Made by a program: the position numbers and the translations under genes | Assembly: GCA_025353725.1 (NCBI GenBank) | Contig: JANXOF010000023.1 | Location: 124,001 to 188,000, forward strand | Direction of reading: 5' to 3' | Origin: Polyangiaceae bacterium | Lineage (GTDB): Bacteria > Myxococcota_A > Polyangia > Polyangiales > Polyangiaceae | Length of the DNA stretch: 64,000 bases | Notes under the pieces: generated by a model | What the model saw: the letters and a program-made list of their open reading frames with translations, nothing else | Told to the model about the DNA's origin: nothing | Database searches by the model: none | In this document: in pieces, positions 1-8,840 of the stretch | How positions within the stretch are numbered: the stretch's first letter is position 1 | Layout: each line of letters starts with the position of its first letter

Positions 1-1249
1 AAGGATTCGTGTCGCTGTAGAACATCTGATGGTCATCAATCGACCACATGGCGCCCGTGGGTACGTCGCGTGCGGAGACGTTGACGATGCTTACGAGCGG
101 AGAGCCCTTCCCGTCGTGGGAAAGATAAGGTTTCCCGCCCCGTTCGAGAGAGGCGTAAAACTTCGCAACGACGGAGGCATTCGCTTGAGCATCAATGGCT
201 ACCCCCAATGGCTTGATGCCGTCGAGCCAAGGCGTGAGCGCGCCGCGGGAGGTCGTCGCGATCGGAAGTAATTCTGCTGGGTTCGTCGCATACGAAAGAG
301 CACGGGTTTCAATGTTTACGAGCGTACCGCCGAGGTCGAGCGATCCAGACAATTCGGCGGGTGCCACGGAGGCACTCACGGGAAACGAGCGGAGAGGGAG
401 CGTTGCGTTTTTCTCGAACTTGTCGAACGGCGGATAATGCTTGGCGCCGTGGCCTCCCGCAAGGTGCGCGCTTTCGGCGCCCGAGCTATTGGACCACGAC
501 GCGAGGACATCCGCCGTAACGGCATCGAGACGATAGCTCGTGCCGGGCGCGAATCGATTCGCGGGGCGGACCGTCACTGCATAGGCGAGGCGGGCTTTTT
601 CTGCTGTTGGTATGTAAACGAGGGTTGGCAACACCTGGACGGTCTTCGCATCGAGGTCCGAGGGCGACATGCGTTCGTAAGCGTCGAGTGCAGCCTTCCG
701 GGCAGCTTCTGGCGTGAGCGTCGCAACCGCGGCATCGACGCTTTGAACATAGTGGCCGGACATGGCGGTCACGCGTTCGCTCTTGTCTAAGTGAAGAGTC
801 CAAAAGCCATTTTCGATGACGACGCCGAAAGCGGTCTGCTGAAGGCGCACGACCTTTCGTCCGTCAGCGGAGGCAAGCTCTTCTTGGAGCACGTAGTCAT
901 CCTTCGCGCTTCGCATCCTGAGCGCGGGTCCAACGCTTTCGAGAAATGACACCGCTCGCTCGGCAAGCGAGCCGCCATTAGGAAGCGAGACCGGCTGCGA
1001 AGGCTGGGCAAAGCTTGGCGGGTCCGCGTCGACAATCCATGAAACCTTCGTGAGCGCCTCAAGGTTCGCGGACGGCCCTCCCGCGCCAACCAATGCCTCG
1101 TCGTGGCCGCACCCAGCCGACGCAACCGGCAGCCAAGCAACGCTAGCCGTGGCGACCGCCACAACAAGCTGCCGACAAACCAGATCGTGTCGCCTAAACG
1201 AGCGAAGGGCTCGCGAACGGTCTGGCGCATTCGGCATGACTGGCGGCAT
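1..1249 (-). CDS. M4-family (thermolysin-like) metalloprotease, 5' part, cut by window edge
   Basis: The frame is open from ATG 1249 to the left edge (about 416 codons). It begins with a signal peptide (VVAVATASVAWLPVASAGC) that has a lipobox-like end, so the protein is secreted and possibly lipidated. Residues about 90-150 look like an FTP propeptide domain (VRLQQTAFG, then AMSGHYVQ) and about 200-245 like a PepSY segment (LAYAVTVR, YRLDAVTADVL). Near the edge the mature M4 domain starts (DAQANASVVAKFYASL, then MWSIDDHQMFYSD, matching the thermolysin stretch that ends WNGxQMVYGDGD). The HExxH zinc site would lie beyond the edge. A second in-frame ATG at 1237 is possible; neither has a clear ribosome binding site. 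The family makes extracellular zinc endopeptidases, plausible in a predatory or saprophytic lifestyle. Confidence 0.75.
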   Translation of the reverse strand, partial: MPPVMPNAPDRSRALRSFRRHDLVCRQLVVAVATASVAWLPVASAGCGHDEALVGAGGPSANLEALTKVSWIVDADPPSFAQPSQPVSLPNGGSLAERAVSFLESVGPALRMRSAKDDYVLQEELASADGRKVVRLQQTAFGVVIENGFWTLHLDKSERVTAMSGHYVQSVDAAVATLTPEAARKAALDAYERMSPSDLDAKTVQVLPTLVYIPTAEKARLAYAVTVRPANRFAPGTSYRLDAVTADVLASWSNSSGAESAHLAGGHGAKHYPPFDKFEKNATLPLRSFPVSASVAPAELSGSLDLGGTLVNIETRALSYATNPAELLPIATTSRGALTPWLDGIKPLGVAIDAQANASVVAKFYASLERGGKPYLSHDGKGSPLVSIVNVSARDVPTGAMWSIDDHQMFYSDTNP

Positions 1250-1374
1250 GAGAGGCGTTGGGCAAAGCTCGTGCCGATTCGCTCGTACTGGAAAATTTTC
1301 GCACGACTCAACGTGCCTTTCGTCGGAAGCGACCGGTCGATCCGTAGGCGTAGGTGGGCCGAGTTGACGCGAGG

Positions 1375-1411
1375 CGGAACTACGCATTCCGGTCCGGAAC
1401 CACGCGTTCCG
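1375..1411. promoter_or_regulatory. Two tandem CGGAA-N7-TTCCG inverted repeats
   Basis: Two copies of the interrupted palindrome CGGAA-N7-TTCCG lie at 1375-1391 and 1395-1411. They are 20 bp centre to centre, about two helical turns, in the 230-bp gap upstream of the M4 protease start (1249). The 17-bp units differ at two positions. This arrangement suits a pair of operators for a dimeric regulator. No regulator can be named and no promoter hexamers are obvious. Confidence 0.4.
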
Positions 1412-1479
1412 CGCTACGAAGCCGACCGCACGTTTCGGCTCCGAACGGTTCCGGCTTCGCTCATGTGCGCTCCAAGCGG

Positions 1480-4008
1480 CTAAGCGCCAAGCGGCGCGAA
1501 CAACACATCGACGTCGTTCTCCGATAGGACGCTTGCAGCGGCGCCTTGACCGAGAATCGCGTCCGCCATGTGACGCTTGCTCCGCTGGAGGCCGAGGATG
1601 CGTTCCTCGACGCTCCCCGCGGCGAACAGGTGATACGACATGACGGGCTTTTTTTGACCAATGCGGTACGCGCGGTCTGTCGCTTGCGCCTGAACCGCGG
1701 GGTTCCACCAGGGGTCATAGTGAATGACGACGTCGGCGCTCGTCAGCGTGAGCCCGGTACCGCCCGCCTTCAGACTAATAAGAAAGACTTGTGCTTTGCC
1801 ACCTTCGAACTTATCGACGGCGGCGGCGCGGTCTACCGTCGCGCCCGTCAACTCCGAATAGATGATTTTCCTCTGCTTGAGGCCCGCAGCGAGAAGACCC
1901 AGCATGGTCGTGAACTGCGAAAAGACCAGTACCCGATGGCCCCCCGCGAGCTGGGTTTCGAGGAGCTCGAAGAACATGTCGTACTTGGCAGTCTCGCGGA
2001 TCGTGCCCGCCGATCCCATGCGCACGAGGCGCGGATCACAGCACACCTGACGAAGCTTCGTAAGCGCCCCCAAGATCGGAATCGTCGACGCGGCCAAACC
2101 CTTTTTACGAATCAATTGGCGGACTTCAGCGTGCGCCGCCACGCGAATGCTCTCGTAAAGGTCGCGCTGCGGTCCGCGAAGCTCGATCGGCCGCATCACC
2201 TCCGTCTTCGGCGGTAACTCTTTGGCCACGTCGCGCTTCATACGCCTAAGAATGTAAGGTGCCACGAGATCGCGAAGCGCAAGCAAACGCTCCTCATTGC
2301 GCCCTTTCTCAATCGGGACACGATAGAAACGTCCGAAGTGAAGTTCGTCGCCCAAGAGTCCGGGGTTTACAAAGTCGAGGAGCGCCCAGAGTTCTCCGAG
2401 ATGATTTTCGACAGGAGTACCCGACAGGCAGAGCCGATGCTCCGCGTCAATCGCGCGCGCGGACACGTGCGCCTTGCTGCGCATATTCTTGATGGTCTGC
2501 GCCTCGTCGAGAATGACCATGTGGTACGCGATTTTCGCAATGGTCTCCTCATCACGACAGAGGATCGGATAGCTCGTGATGACCACGTCGGCTGTCGCGG
2601 CGTTCCCCCATTTGCGCTCTGCGCCGTGAAAGGTATGCACGCGCATTGCGGGTGCGAACTTCTTGATCTCGCGCTCCCAAATGAGAATGAGCGAGGTCGG
2701 CGCAACGATAAGCGCGGGGCGGTCGAGACGACCTTCCTCTTTCTCAGTCAAAAGGTGGGCTATCGTTTGAAGCGTCTTACCGAGCCCCATGTCGTCGGCA
2801 AGCACTCCGCCGACGCCGCGCGCACGAAGGTTTTGTAGCCACGTAAGGCCCTCGACCTGATACGGGCGGAGGGTCGCCTGGAGCCCAGTCGGCGTCCGAG
2901 CTTCACCTCTCTTTGATGCGACGAGTTGCGCTGCCCACGCACGAGCGCGGCCATCGCCTCCCATGTGAAGCGAAGCGCCATCCGCCGCGAACGCCTCCTC
3001 GAGCGACAAAAGAGCGGCGGCGCGCACTTGAGGGAATTCGATGCGCCCCTTTGCGGCGGTCTGTCCCTCCCAGAGCTCTGCGAGCACGCGGAGCATCGCC
3101 CGCGCGCGTTCAACAGGAACGGGAAGAAACAAGCCGTCACCCACGGGGAGTGCGAGACACTTTTTTGCGCTTTGCTCGAGGTCGCTGAATCCTTTGCTGT
3201 TCGAGCGTTCGATGAGCTCGATGAGCGCTGGCAACATATTCACGCGTCGACCGTCGAGATCTACGCCGAGTTCGAGACCGAACCAATCTGGACGCGGAGT
3301 CGTTTCACCCTCGCGCGACACGCTTTCTACGTTGGCGTACCACGCCGGATCACTATCGACGATTCGGAAAGGGTAATCGGCGTCGATGTCTATCACCCAA
3401 CCCAAGGCTCGCAACTGGGGGACGACGTAAGCGCTGAAGGCGCAAAAGTCGTGGAGGTTTCCCTCGCACCGAACCGCGTAGTCGGCATGGCGAGACGTCG
3501 CCCAATCGTCGAGGCAGTCGAGGGGCACGGCGCCAAAACTCTCGAGAAACCGGCGGGCCGTTCGCTCACCCGCGACGTCACGAAGTTCGGACTGGCTGTC
3601 GTCCTCCAGTCCGTCGGCGTCAGAAGCGAGGTAACGAATACCCTCGTATTCGAACGAGAGCTCGAGCAGGGGAACCTTCTGAGTGTCGAATACCGACCCC
3701 AGCCCCTCCGTCCTGTGGATGACGACGTCATCCGCGAAGACTCGAATGCACGGCACGCAAGCAAAGCTGGAGAAGACCGAATGCGCGACGGCTTCCGCAG
3801 CATGAGCGAAACTCGCCGAAGCGCCGAACTGCCGCCGAGACGGGCCAAGGGCTATGCCTTCCGCCGTACCCGCGATTGCCGGCACCGGGACGCGAACCTC
3901 TCGGACGGGTCGGTGCCGAGCCGCGCGCTCCCAGAGTTCGGGTGCGGGCTCAGATCGGCCGCGCGCGGCGCTCTCGGCTGCCGCGAAAACTTCGTGAATA
4001 GACCGCAC
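1480..4008 (-). CDS. SNF2-family DEAD/DEAH-box helicase
   Basis: An 842-aa protein with a complete Swi2/Snf2 ATPase in its C-terminal half. The Walker A motif is DMGLGKT at 406-412, the Walker B/DEAH-type box DEAQ at 501-504, motif III LSGTP at 528-532, and the helicase-C domain spans about 690-800 (VLVFSQFT, SLKAGGTGLTLTSADVVI, ATDRAYRIGQ). The first 375 residues have no recognised domain and may contact DNA or partner proteins. Bacterial SNF2 proteins (RapA/HepA relatives) use ATP to translocate on duplex DNA and remodel bound proteins or RNA polymerase; the exact target is not predictable here. It stands alone, with over 200 bp to the downstream protease gene. Confidence 0.93.
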   Translation of the reverse strand: MRSIHEVFAAAESAARGRSEPAPELWERAARHRPVREVRVPVPAIAGTAEGIALGPSRRQFGASASFAHAAEAVAHSVFSSFACVPCIRVFADDVVIHRTEGLGSVFDTQKVPLLELSFEYEGIRYLASDADGLEDDSQSELRDVAGERTARRFLESFGAVPLDCLDDWATSRHADYAVRCEGNLHDFCAFSAYVVPQLRALGWVIDIDADYPFRIVDSDPAWYANVESVSREGETTPRPDWFGLELGVDLDGRRVNMLPALIELIERSNSKGFSDLEQSAKKCLALPVGDGLFLPVPVERARAMLRVLAELWEGQTAAKGRIEFPQVRAAALLSLEEAFAADGASLHMGGDGRARAWAAQLVASKRGEARTPTGLQATLRPYQVEGLTWLQNLRARGVGGVLADDMGLGKTLQTIAHLLTEKEEGRLDRPALIVAPTSLILIWEREIKKFAPAMRVHTFHGAERKWGNAATADVVITSYPILCRDEETIAKIAYHMVILDEAQTIKNMRSKAHVSARAIDAEHRLCLSGTPVENHLGELWALLDFVNPGLLGDELHFGRFYRVPIEKGRNEERLLALRDLVAPYILRRMKRDVAKELPPKTEVMRPIELRGPQRDLYESIRVAAHAEVRQLIRKKGLAASTIPILGALTKLRQVCCDPRLVRMGSAGTIRETAKYDMFFELLETQLAGGHRVLVFSQFTTMLGLLAAGLKQRKIIYSELTGATVDRAAAVDKFEGGKAQVFLISLKAGGTGLTLTSADVVIHYDPWWNPAVQAQATDRAYRIGQKKPVMSYHLFAAGSVEERILGLQRSKRHMADAILGQGAAASVLSENDVDVLFAPLGA

Positions 4009-4134
4009 AACATCCTATAGATCACAACCGATCAGAGATGTCGACCAAGTTGCGTTTGCGGAATGCACACAACTTATTTGCCAACGCCCTCAACTTATCC
4101 CTCGCAGGTCACAGGTTCACCACGACTGGGGTGA

Positions 4135-5208
4135 ATGGTCGAAAGGCGCACGCCAACGGTCGCCGGGGCCGAGCGGCGAATGCAATCCGCAGCGGGTCTC
4201 GCGCGTCTCACTGGCATGCCTTTCGTAACGCCTCCCGTGACGTCAGAGGGACCTGGCCAAGCGTCTCCCTACCGCTCCTCTGCCTTTCCAATGGCGCCAC
4301 CCAAGCGCCCGACGTGGCCGAGACCCGTGGCTTTGAGGCTGAAGGAGCTCGCTGGCCTTGGCGCCCTAGTCGCCGCCTGCGATCTCGCCGTTTGGAGCGA
4401 CGAAGGCATCACCTTAGGCGGTTTTGGCATGGCGTTTCTCCTCCTCTCCCTTCCGGCGACGCTTGTTCTCGCGGCAGGCCACGTTCGAAAGTCCGCTCGC
4501 GTCATGGCGATGGCCTTTCTCCTTTTCATCGTGGCCTGCAGGTGTGTCTACGAACCCCTGCCAGGAAGCGTCGTCGGAGGGCTAGGCTTGCTCGGTACGT
4601 TTGCACTCGCGCTTCGCACGCGGCGGACGTTCCTTCCTGAGGTAGTCGTCTCTGCCCTTTCGAGCCTCCGCAGGCTTCCTTCACGCGTCGGCGCCGCGCT
4701 TCGCGGGATGGAGAAGGCGACACGCCGCACACGCGTCGGGCACGTAGCGATGGCTCCCTTGGTGATCCCGGCAGCACTATGCATCGGTTTTGTGTCAGTT
4801 TTCGCGCTCGCCAACCCGGTGGTCGCTCATGCGCTCGATACGGGGTGGAAGGCTGTCGCAAGCGTTTTGGGTTTCCCGTCGCTCCTGCGCGTAGCCGTTT
4901 GGTGCGTCGCGTTCGCCGTGGCGTGCGCCTTACTTCGCCCCGCCCCCTATGTGGCGAAGGACCGCGAGGCTGCGGTCGAGGGAGAAGCGAGCTCGCTCGT
5001 ATCCATCCTCGTTGCGCGCAATACGCTCGCGGCACTGAACGTACTCTTCTTCTTCTACAACGCGCTCGACGCGGCCTACCTGTTGGCCGGGGCTCCCCCA
5101 ACGGGCATGCGCACTCAGCAGTACGCGCATCAAGGGGCGTTTTGGCTGACCATAGCCCGACGCCCGCTCCGGAGCGAGGGCGCGGCGAGGACGACCACTA
5201 AAACATGA
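4135..5208 (+). CDS. DUF4173-like membrane protein, apparently C-terminally truncated
   Basis: A 357-aa hydrophobic protein with about six membrane segments between residues 70 and 335. The stretch about 290-340 (NVLFFFYNALDAAYLL, then YAHQGAFWLTIA) matches the DUF4173 signature around YAHxGFxxL. In that family more membrane segments follow, but here the frame continues into a charged tail (ARRPLRSEG...) and stops 17 nt before the convergent esterase gene. No other frame carries the missing part, so a deletion is likelier than a simple frameshift. The start is uncertain: ATG 4135 has a GGGGTGA-like site upstream, and ATG 4216 or 4291 would also give a plausible N-terminus. Function of the family is unknown. 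Confidence 0.6.
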   Translation: MVERRTPTVAGAERRMQSAAGLARLTGMPFVTPPVTSEGPGQASPYRSSAFPMAPPKRPTWPRPVALRLKELAGLGALVAACDLAVWSDEGITLGGFGMAFLLLSLPATLVLAAGHVRKSARVMAMAFLLFIVACRCVYEPLPGSVVGGLGLLGTFALALRTRRTFLPEVVVSALSSLRRLPSRVGAALRGMEKATRRTRVGHVAMAPLVIPAALCIGFVSVFALANPVVAHALDTGWKAVASVLGFPSLLRVAVWCVAFAVACALLRPAPYVAKDREAAVEGEASSLVSILVARNTLAALNVLFFFYNALDAAYLLAGAPPTGMRTQQYAHQGAFWLTIARRPLRSEGAARTTTKT

Positions 5209-5224
5209 GCGGCGCGGCGCGACG

Positions 5225-6130
5225 TCAAAGTGCGTTGAAAAATCCCCACGAGACGGCGGCCGCCTGGTCCCAAATCGGTGTGTGACCAAAACCGGGGGCG
5301 ACGCAGTAAACGACGGGCTTGCCAGCAGGGCAGCTGTCGTGGCGCTGACAAGGAGCGGGTGTGGTCGCGCTCCTCTGAGAGCGACTGCAGCCGTTCGTTA
5401 GCGCCCAGAATTGTGCGCTGTATTCTGTTCCATGGATCATATCGAATTGACCTTCAGTGGCGAGTACCGGCAAACCAAGGATGCCGGCGCAGACAGGAAA
5501 GTCAATGCCCTCCGTCGGCGCTTTCGGCGCATCTGGGGCACCGGATGCGTGAACCGCCATGGCCTTGAAGACGCCGGGTTTACGGCACGCGATCTCGTTT
5601 AGCATAAACCCTCCTTTGCTGTAGCCAAAGCCCCATACCTTCGCGCCATCGATTGAGAACTTGGCTTTGACGGCGTCGATGACGGCTTGCGAAAGCAACT
5701 GATCTGAATTTTGATCGTAGGCCGTACCCAAGTCGACGGCGCCTGTCGGATACGCGACGATCGCGTCGTCACCCGCAAGGTCGTCGAATCCGAGTGCCGC
5801 GCGAAACCCGGGGCCCGTGTCGCCGTCGCCGTGAAGCGCTACGATGAGCGGGTATTTGCGCCCGGCGTCATACGTTTTAGGCACGGCGAGAACGTAGCGG
5901 CGCGTGGTGCCAAGGACGTCGACTGTCTCGTCCGTCGCGTTCACTTTGGACGATTTTTGTGGCGTTGGCTGTTCGATCCGCGCGCCGTCGGGCGCGACGA
6001 CCGCGCCATCCGCTAACACTTTGCCGGCGTCCGCGACCGCTCGGGTGTCATCGTCGCCCCCACATGCGAACACACCGAGCACCACGAAGGTCGCCGCGAG
6101 CGCAGAACCAAGAACAAAGGAAGAACGCAT
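5225..6130 (-). CDS. Secreted lipoprotein esterase, LpqC/PHB-depolymerase-like
   Basis: 301 aa with a lipoprotein signal (VLGVFAC, lipidated Cys23) and an acidic linker. The rest is an alpha/beta-hydrolase of the LpqC / polyhydroxybutyrate depolymerase / feruloyl esterase type. The oxyanion loop is ALHGDGD (98-104), the nucleophile Ser171 sits in GYSKG, the acid is probably Asp230 (EGQFD) and the base His283 (GFGHTPIW). The four-Cys insert around 248-276 may form disulfides, in keeping with an extracytoplasmic location. The substrate is unknown: an aromatic or aliphatic ester, or a short polyester, would suit the family. It converges with the truncated DUF4173 gene. Confidence 0.82.
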   Translation of the reverse strand: MRSSFVLGSALAATFVVLGVFACGGDDDTRAVADAGKVLADGAVVAPDGARIEQPTPQKSSKVNATDETVDVLGTTRRYVLAVPKTYDAGRKYPLIVALHGDGDTGPGFRAALGFDDLAGDDAIVAYPTGAVDLGTAYDQNSDQLLSQAVIDAVKAKFSIDGAKVWGFGYSKGGFMLNEIACRKPGVFKAMAVHASGAPDAPKAPTEGIDFPVCAGILGLPVLATEGQFDMIHGTEYSAQFWALTNGCSRSQRSATTPAPCQRHDSCPAGKPVVYCVAPGFGHTPIWDQAAAVSWGFFNAL

Positions 6131-6241
6131 TGCGCCCTAGTCTAGGCGACGGTGGGGTGTGGTGCACGCGGTCGTCAGTGCCCGAGCCAACGATCGACTC
6201 AGGCCTAGCGCGGAGCGGAATCCTCGGGTAAACGGCTCGGG

Positions 6242-7444
6242 ATGTCGACGGGAGGCACCTGGGTCACCTTCGGAGTGGTTCTCGCGTCCGTCGTGAGCGC
6301 GTGCGCATCCCGTCCGCTGCGGAGCAGCGACCCTTCTTCTCGCCTCGCGGGTAGCGGGCAAAACGCGGGCTTCGAGCGAGCAAGCGAAGGCGAACTGACC
6401 GCTGTGAGAGCAGGCACCGCGCCCATCGACACGATCGACGCGGCCGACGCGGCAAAGACCGCAGGCGTAGAAAGCGACGCGCAAGACCCTCCGCGGTCCC
6501 TTCCCTGCCCGCCCGATATGGTCGTCGTCGAAACCGCAGCGCTGCCGCTGCGCCGTTTTTGCGTCGATGCCTACGAAGCCTCGCTTATCGAGACTCTGGC
6601 GGACGGATCCGAGCAACCCTTTCCGCACTATCTGCCTGTCGACGGGCACGATGTGCGCGCGGTGAGCGAAGCCCACACGTTTCCTCAAGGGTATATCAGC
6701 GAAGTCCAAGCCCAGGACGCCTGCGCCGCATCGAGTAAGAGACTCTGCACGTTGGAGGAGTGGAGATCCGCGTGCGTGGGGCCTTCGCATACGACCTTTC
6801 CTTACGGTGACGCGCGGCGGCCTGGCGCGTGCCACGATACGGGCAAAAGTGCAGTGCTCGCCGTGTTCGGGGCAAAGGCCGTCGCCGCTTCGACGCCTTT
6901 CGTCGCTTCGCGACCACGCGTCGCTTCGCGAACAGCACGCGTCTCGAGTGCCCATGCGAAAGCGAGCGCGGCGCCCGCGGGCAAGCGAGTCCACGTGACC
7001 GAAGGTCGTGCGGCACAAACGTCGAAGCTCCGTGCAACCGCGGCCACGGGCTCAAAGCAGGCGAAACCCTCGCTCGCTCGCGCGAAGCCCGCGGCTCAAC
7101 GAACGCCCGGGAAGCGCAGCGCGAGACCCGCGAACGTCGATCCCGGGGTGTGGGCACGCCTGAATGAACCAGGGCTAGGTCAGGTCGAGGGCGCGCTTTC
7201 GAAGACGGGTGAACACAACGCGTGCGTCAACGACTTCGGCGTCTACGACATGGTCGGAAACCTCCATGAGTGGGTGGCAACCGACGCCGCAGCCGCGCAC
7301 GGGACGTTCGCGGGTGGGTATTATCTCGACACCACTTTGAACGGCGACGGCTGCAACTACAAGACCGTCGCGCACGCCCACGACTATCATGACTACTCAA
7401 CAGGGTTTCGGTGTTGCGCTGAGGCCGCTCCAAAACGACCGTAG
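6242..7444 (+). CDS. FGE/SUMF1-domain lipoprotein with a Lys/Ala/Arg-rich insert
   Basis: 400 aa with a lipoprotein signal (ASVVSAC, Cys21). The formylglycine-generating-enzyme-like fold is seen at about 90-200 (RFCVDAYEAS, KRLCTLEEWRSACVG, FPYGD) and again at about 325-393 (VYDMVGNLHEWV, GGYYLDT, GFRCC). Between them, residues about 204-297 are a low-complexity run of Ala, Arg, Lys, Ser, Thr and Pro resembling the tail of histone H1 or AlgP. Most bacterial proteins of this fold are not sulfatase activators but surface or signalling proteins, and true FGE activity is not supported here. The insert sits where the fold usually has a loop, so the domain may still close. It lies 38 bp upstream of the LigD-type polymerase gene on the same strand. 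Confidence 0.8.
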   Translation: MSTGGTWVTFGVVLASVVSACASRPLRSSDPSSRLAGSGQNAGFERASEGELTAVRAGTAPIDTIDAADAAKTAGVESDAQDPPRSLPCPPDMVVVETAALPLRRFCVDAYEASLIETLADGSEQPFPHYLPVDGHDVRAVSEAHTFPQGYISEVQAQDACAASSKRLCTLEEWRSACVGPSHTTFPYGDARRPGACHDTGKSAVLAVFGAKAVAASTPFVASRPRVASRTARVSSAHAKASAAPAGKRVHVTEGRAAQTSKLRATAATGSKQAKPSLARAKPAAQRTPGKRSARPANVDPGVWARLNEPGLGQVEGALSKTGEHNACVNDFGVYDMVGNLHEWVATDAAAAHGTFAGGYYLDTTLNGDGCNYKTVAHAHDYHDYSTGFRCCAEAAPKRP

Positions 7445-7482
7445 CTTCCGCACGTCGCGCGGAACGAAAGCGCGCTCTCGAC

Positions 7483-8757
7483 ATGATTAGGGCTTCGAAG
7501 AACGAAGTGTTCGCTATCGCCGGTCGCGAGGTGACGATCACCCACCCGGACAAGGTTTACTTTCCCGCCGCGGGGTACACGAAGCGAGACGTACTTCTCT
7601 ACTATATGGCAGTGTCCGAGGGGGCCCTTCGAGGCGTCGCAAGGCGGCCCATGGCGCTCAAGCGATTCGTCAACGGGACGGGAGAGCCACCGTTTTTTCA
7701 AAAGCGTGCACCCGAGACGCGGCCGCCTTGGGTCGAGACGGTCACCCTTGCGTTTCCATCCGGGCGCACGGCAGACGAAATCGTGGTGAGTGACGCCGCT
7801 CAGTTGGCGTGGATCGTCAACCTCGGGTGCGTGGATTTAAATCCACACGCCATCCGGACGGACGACCTGGATCACCCGGATGAACTTCGCATTGACCTCG
7901 ACCCGCAGCCTGGGATCGCGTGGTCGCAAATCCGCGACGTAGCCGCTGTCACGCGTGAGGTGCTCGAGGAGGTAGGACTCGTGGGATGGCCTAAAACAAG
8001 CGGTTCACGTGGAATTCACGTTTACGCGCGCATCGAGCCGACGTTTGGTTTCGACGCGGTCCGGAAGGCGGCGCTCACCGTCGCGCGCGAAGTCGAGCGA
8101 CGAGCTCCAACGCTCGCGACGAGCAAGTGGTGGAAAGAAGAGCGCCACGGCGTATTCCTTGATTACAATCAGAATGCCAAAGATAGAACCGTCGCGAGTG
8201 CCTATTCCGTGCGTCCTACGGCGGATGCACGAGTCTCGATGCCGCTGACTTGGGACGACCTCGCAAGGTGTGACCCCGCCGACTTTACTCTCAAGACCGT
8301 GCCGGCCATGGTCGCTTCGAGGGGCGATGCCCACGCTTTGATTGGGCACTCCGTCGGCTCCTTAATTCGGCTCCTCGACGTTGCCGCAGAACACGAACGA
8401 GACGGGTTGCTCGATGCGCCTTGGCCTCCGCACTACGCGAAAAGCACGAACGAACCAAAGCGCGTTTCTCCTTCCCGCGCGAAGGCGAGCGCAAAAGCCG
8501 CGGCCTCGCCGCGCGAAAAGGCGCCACTTGTGATCGTCGCAAAGTCAGCGTCGAAGACCGACGCGCTCGACGGCCTCGAGCGGTGGAAGGAGCGACATCC
8601 GGAAGCGACCCTGAGGCTTGGTGCGGATGACGTGCTTGTCGACACGATGCGAGGACGCTCTTCTCCCTGGTACCGAATCCGGGTCAACTTGCGGCATGTG
8701 CCAGAGGCGGCCCGCCCGCCTTCCGAACCGCCAGATCCCGATGCCGAACCGCGTTGA
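7483..8757 (+). CDS. LigD-type NHEJ polymerase/primase domain protein
   Basis: 424 aa. Residues 10-300 match the archaeo-eukaryotic-primase-like polymerase domain of LigD: the metal-binding DLDP at 138-141, KTSGSRGIH at 171-179, and FLDYNQNAKDRT at 225-236 followed by YSVRP. The domain adds nucleotides (often ribonucleotides) at broken DNA ends during non-homologous end joining. The nuclease and ligase modules of full LigD are absent; a stand-alone ligase follows in opposite orientation. After a Lys/Ala-rich linker (about 315-350) a C-terminal block of about 60 residues (DALDGLERWKERHPEATLRL...) is unassigned. No Ku gene is in this window. Confidence 0.9.
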   Translation: MIRASKNEVFAIAGREVTITHPDKVYFPAAGYTKRDVLLYYMAVSEGALRGVARRPMALKRFVNGTGEPPFFQKRAPETRPPWVETVTLAFPSGRTADEIVVSDAAQLAWIVNLGCVDLNPHAIRTDDLDHPDELRIDLDPQPGIAWSQIRDVAAVTREVLEEVGLVGWPKTSGSRGIHVYARIEPTFGFDAVRKAALTVAREVERRAPTLATSKWWKEERHGVFLDYNQNAKDRTVASAYSVRPTADARVSMPLTWDDLARCDPADFTLKTVPAMVASRGDAHALIGHSVGSLIRLLDVAAEHERDGLLDAPWPPHYAKSTNEPKRVSPSRAKASAKAAASPREKAPLVIVAKSASKTDALDGLERWKERHPEATLRLGADDVLVDTMRGRSSPWYRIRVNLRHVPEAARPPSEPPDPDAEPR

Positions 8758-8796
8758 TCCGCGTTAAACAATAGCAATCCGCGCTAAACGAGAGCA
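8757..8796. repeat. Two tandem 20-bp repeats between the converging NHEJ-type genes
   Basis: Two head-to-tail copies of a 20-bp unit (8757-8776 and 8777-8796) start within the stop codon of the polymerase gene. They are identical at 17 of 20 positions (shared ATCCGCG-TAAAC core). They occupy half of the 83-bp gap before the convergent ligase. No role is evident. Confidence 0.6.
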
Positions 8797-8840
8797 AAAC
8801 AGTCATTCGAGAAAGAGGAAACTCGCGGGCTCGGCACGCG

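Noticed and set aside
787-1311. 174-codon minus-strand frame at the left edge
   Set aside because: Another minus-strand frame over the same bases gives the coherent M4 protease propeptide; this one is Arg/Leu-rich noise.
2926-4020. 364-codon plus-strand frame opposite the SNF2 gene
   Set aside because: It is the antisense shadow of a well-supported helicase; composition is Arg-rich and no motif is present.
8757-8796. Possible recombination (att) site between the LigD-type genes
   Set aside because: Two adjacent imperfect 20-bp copies without integrase, tRNA or mobile gene nearby.
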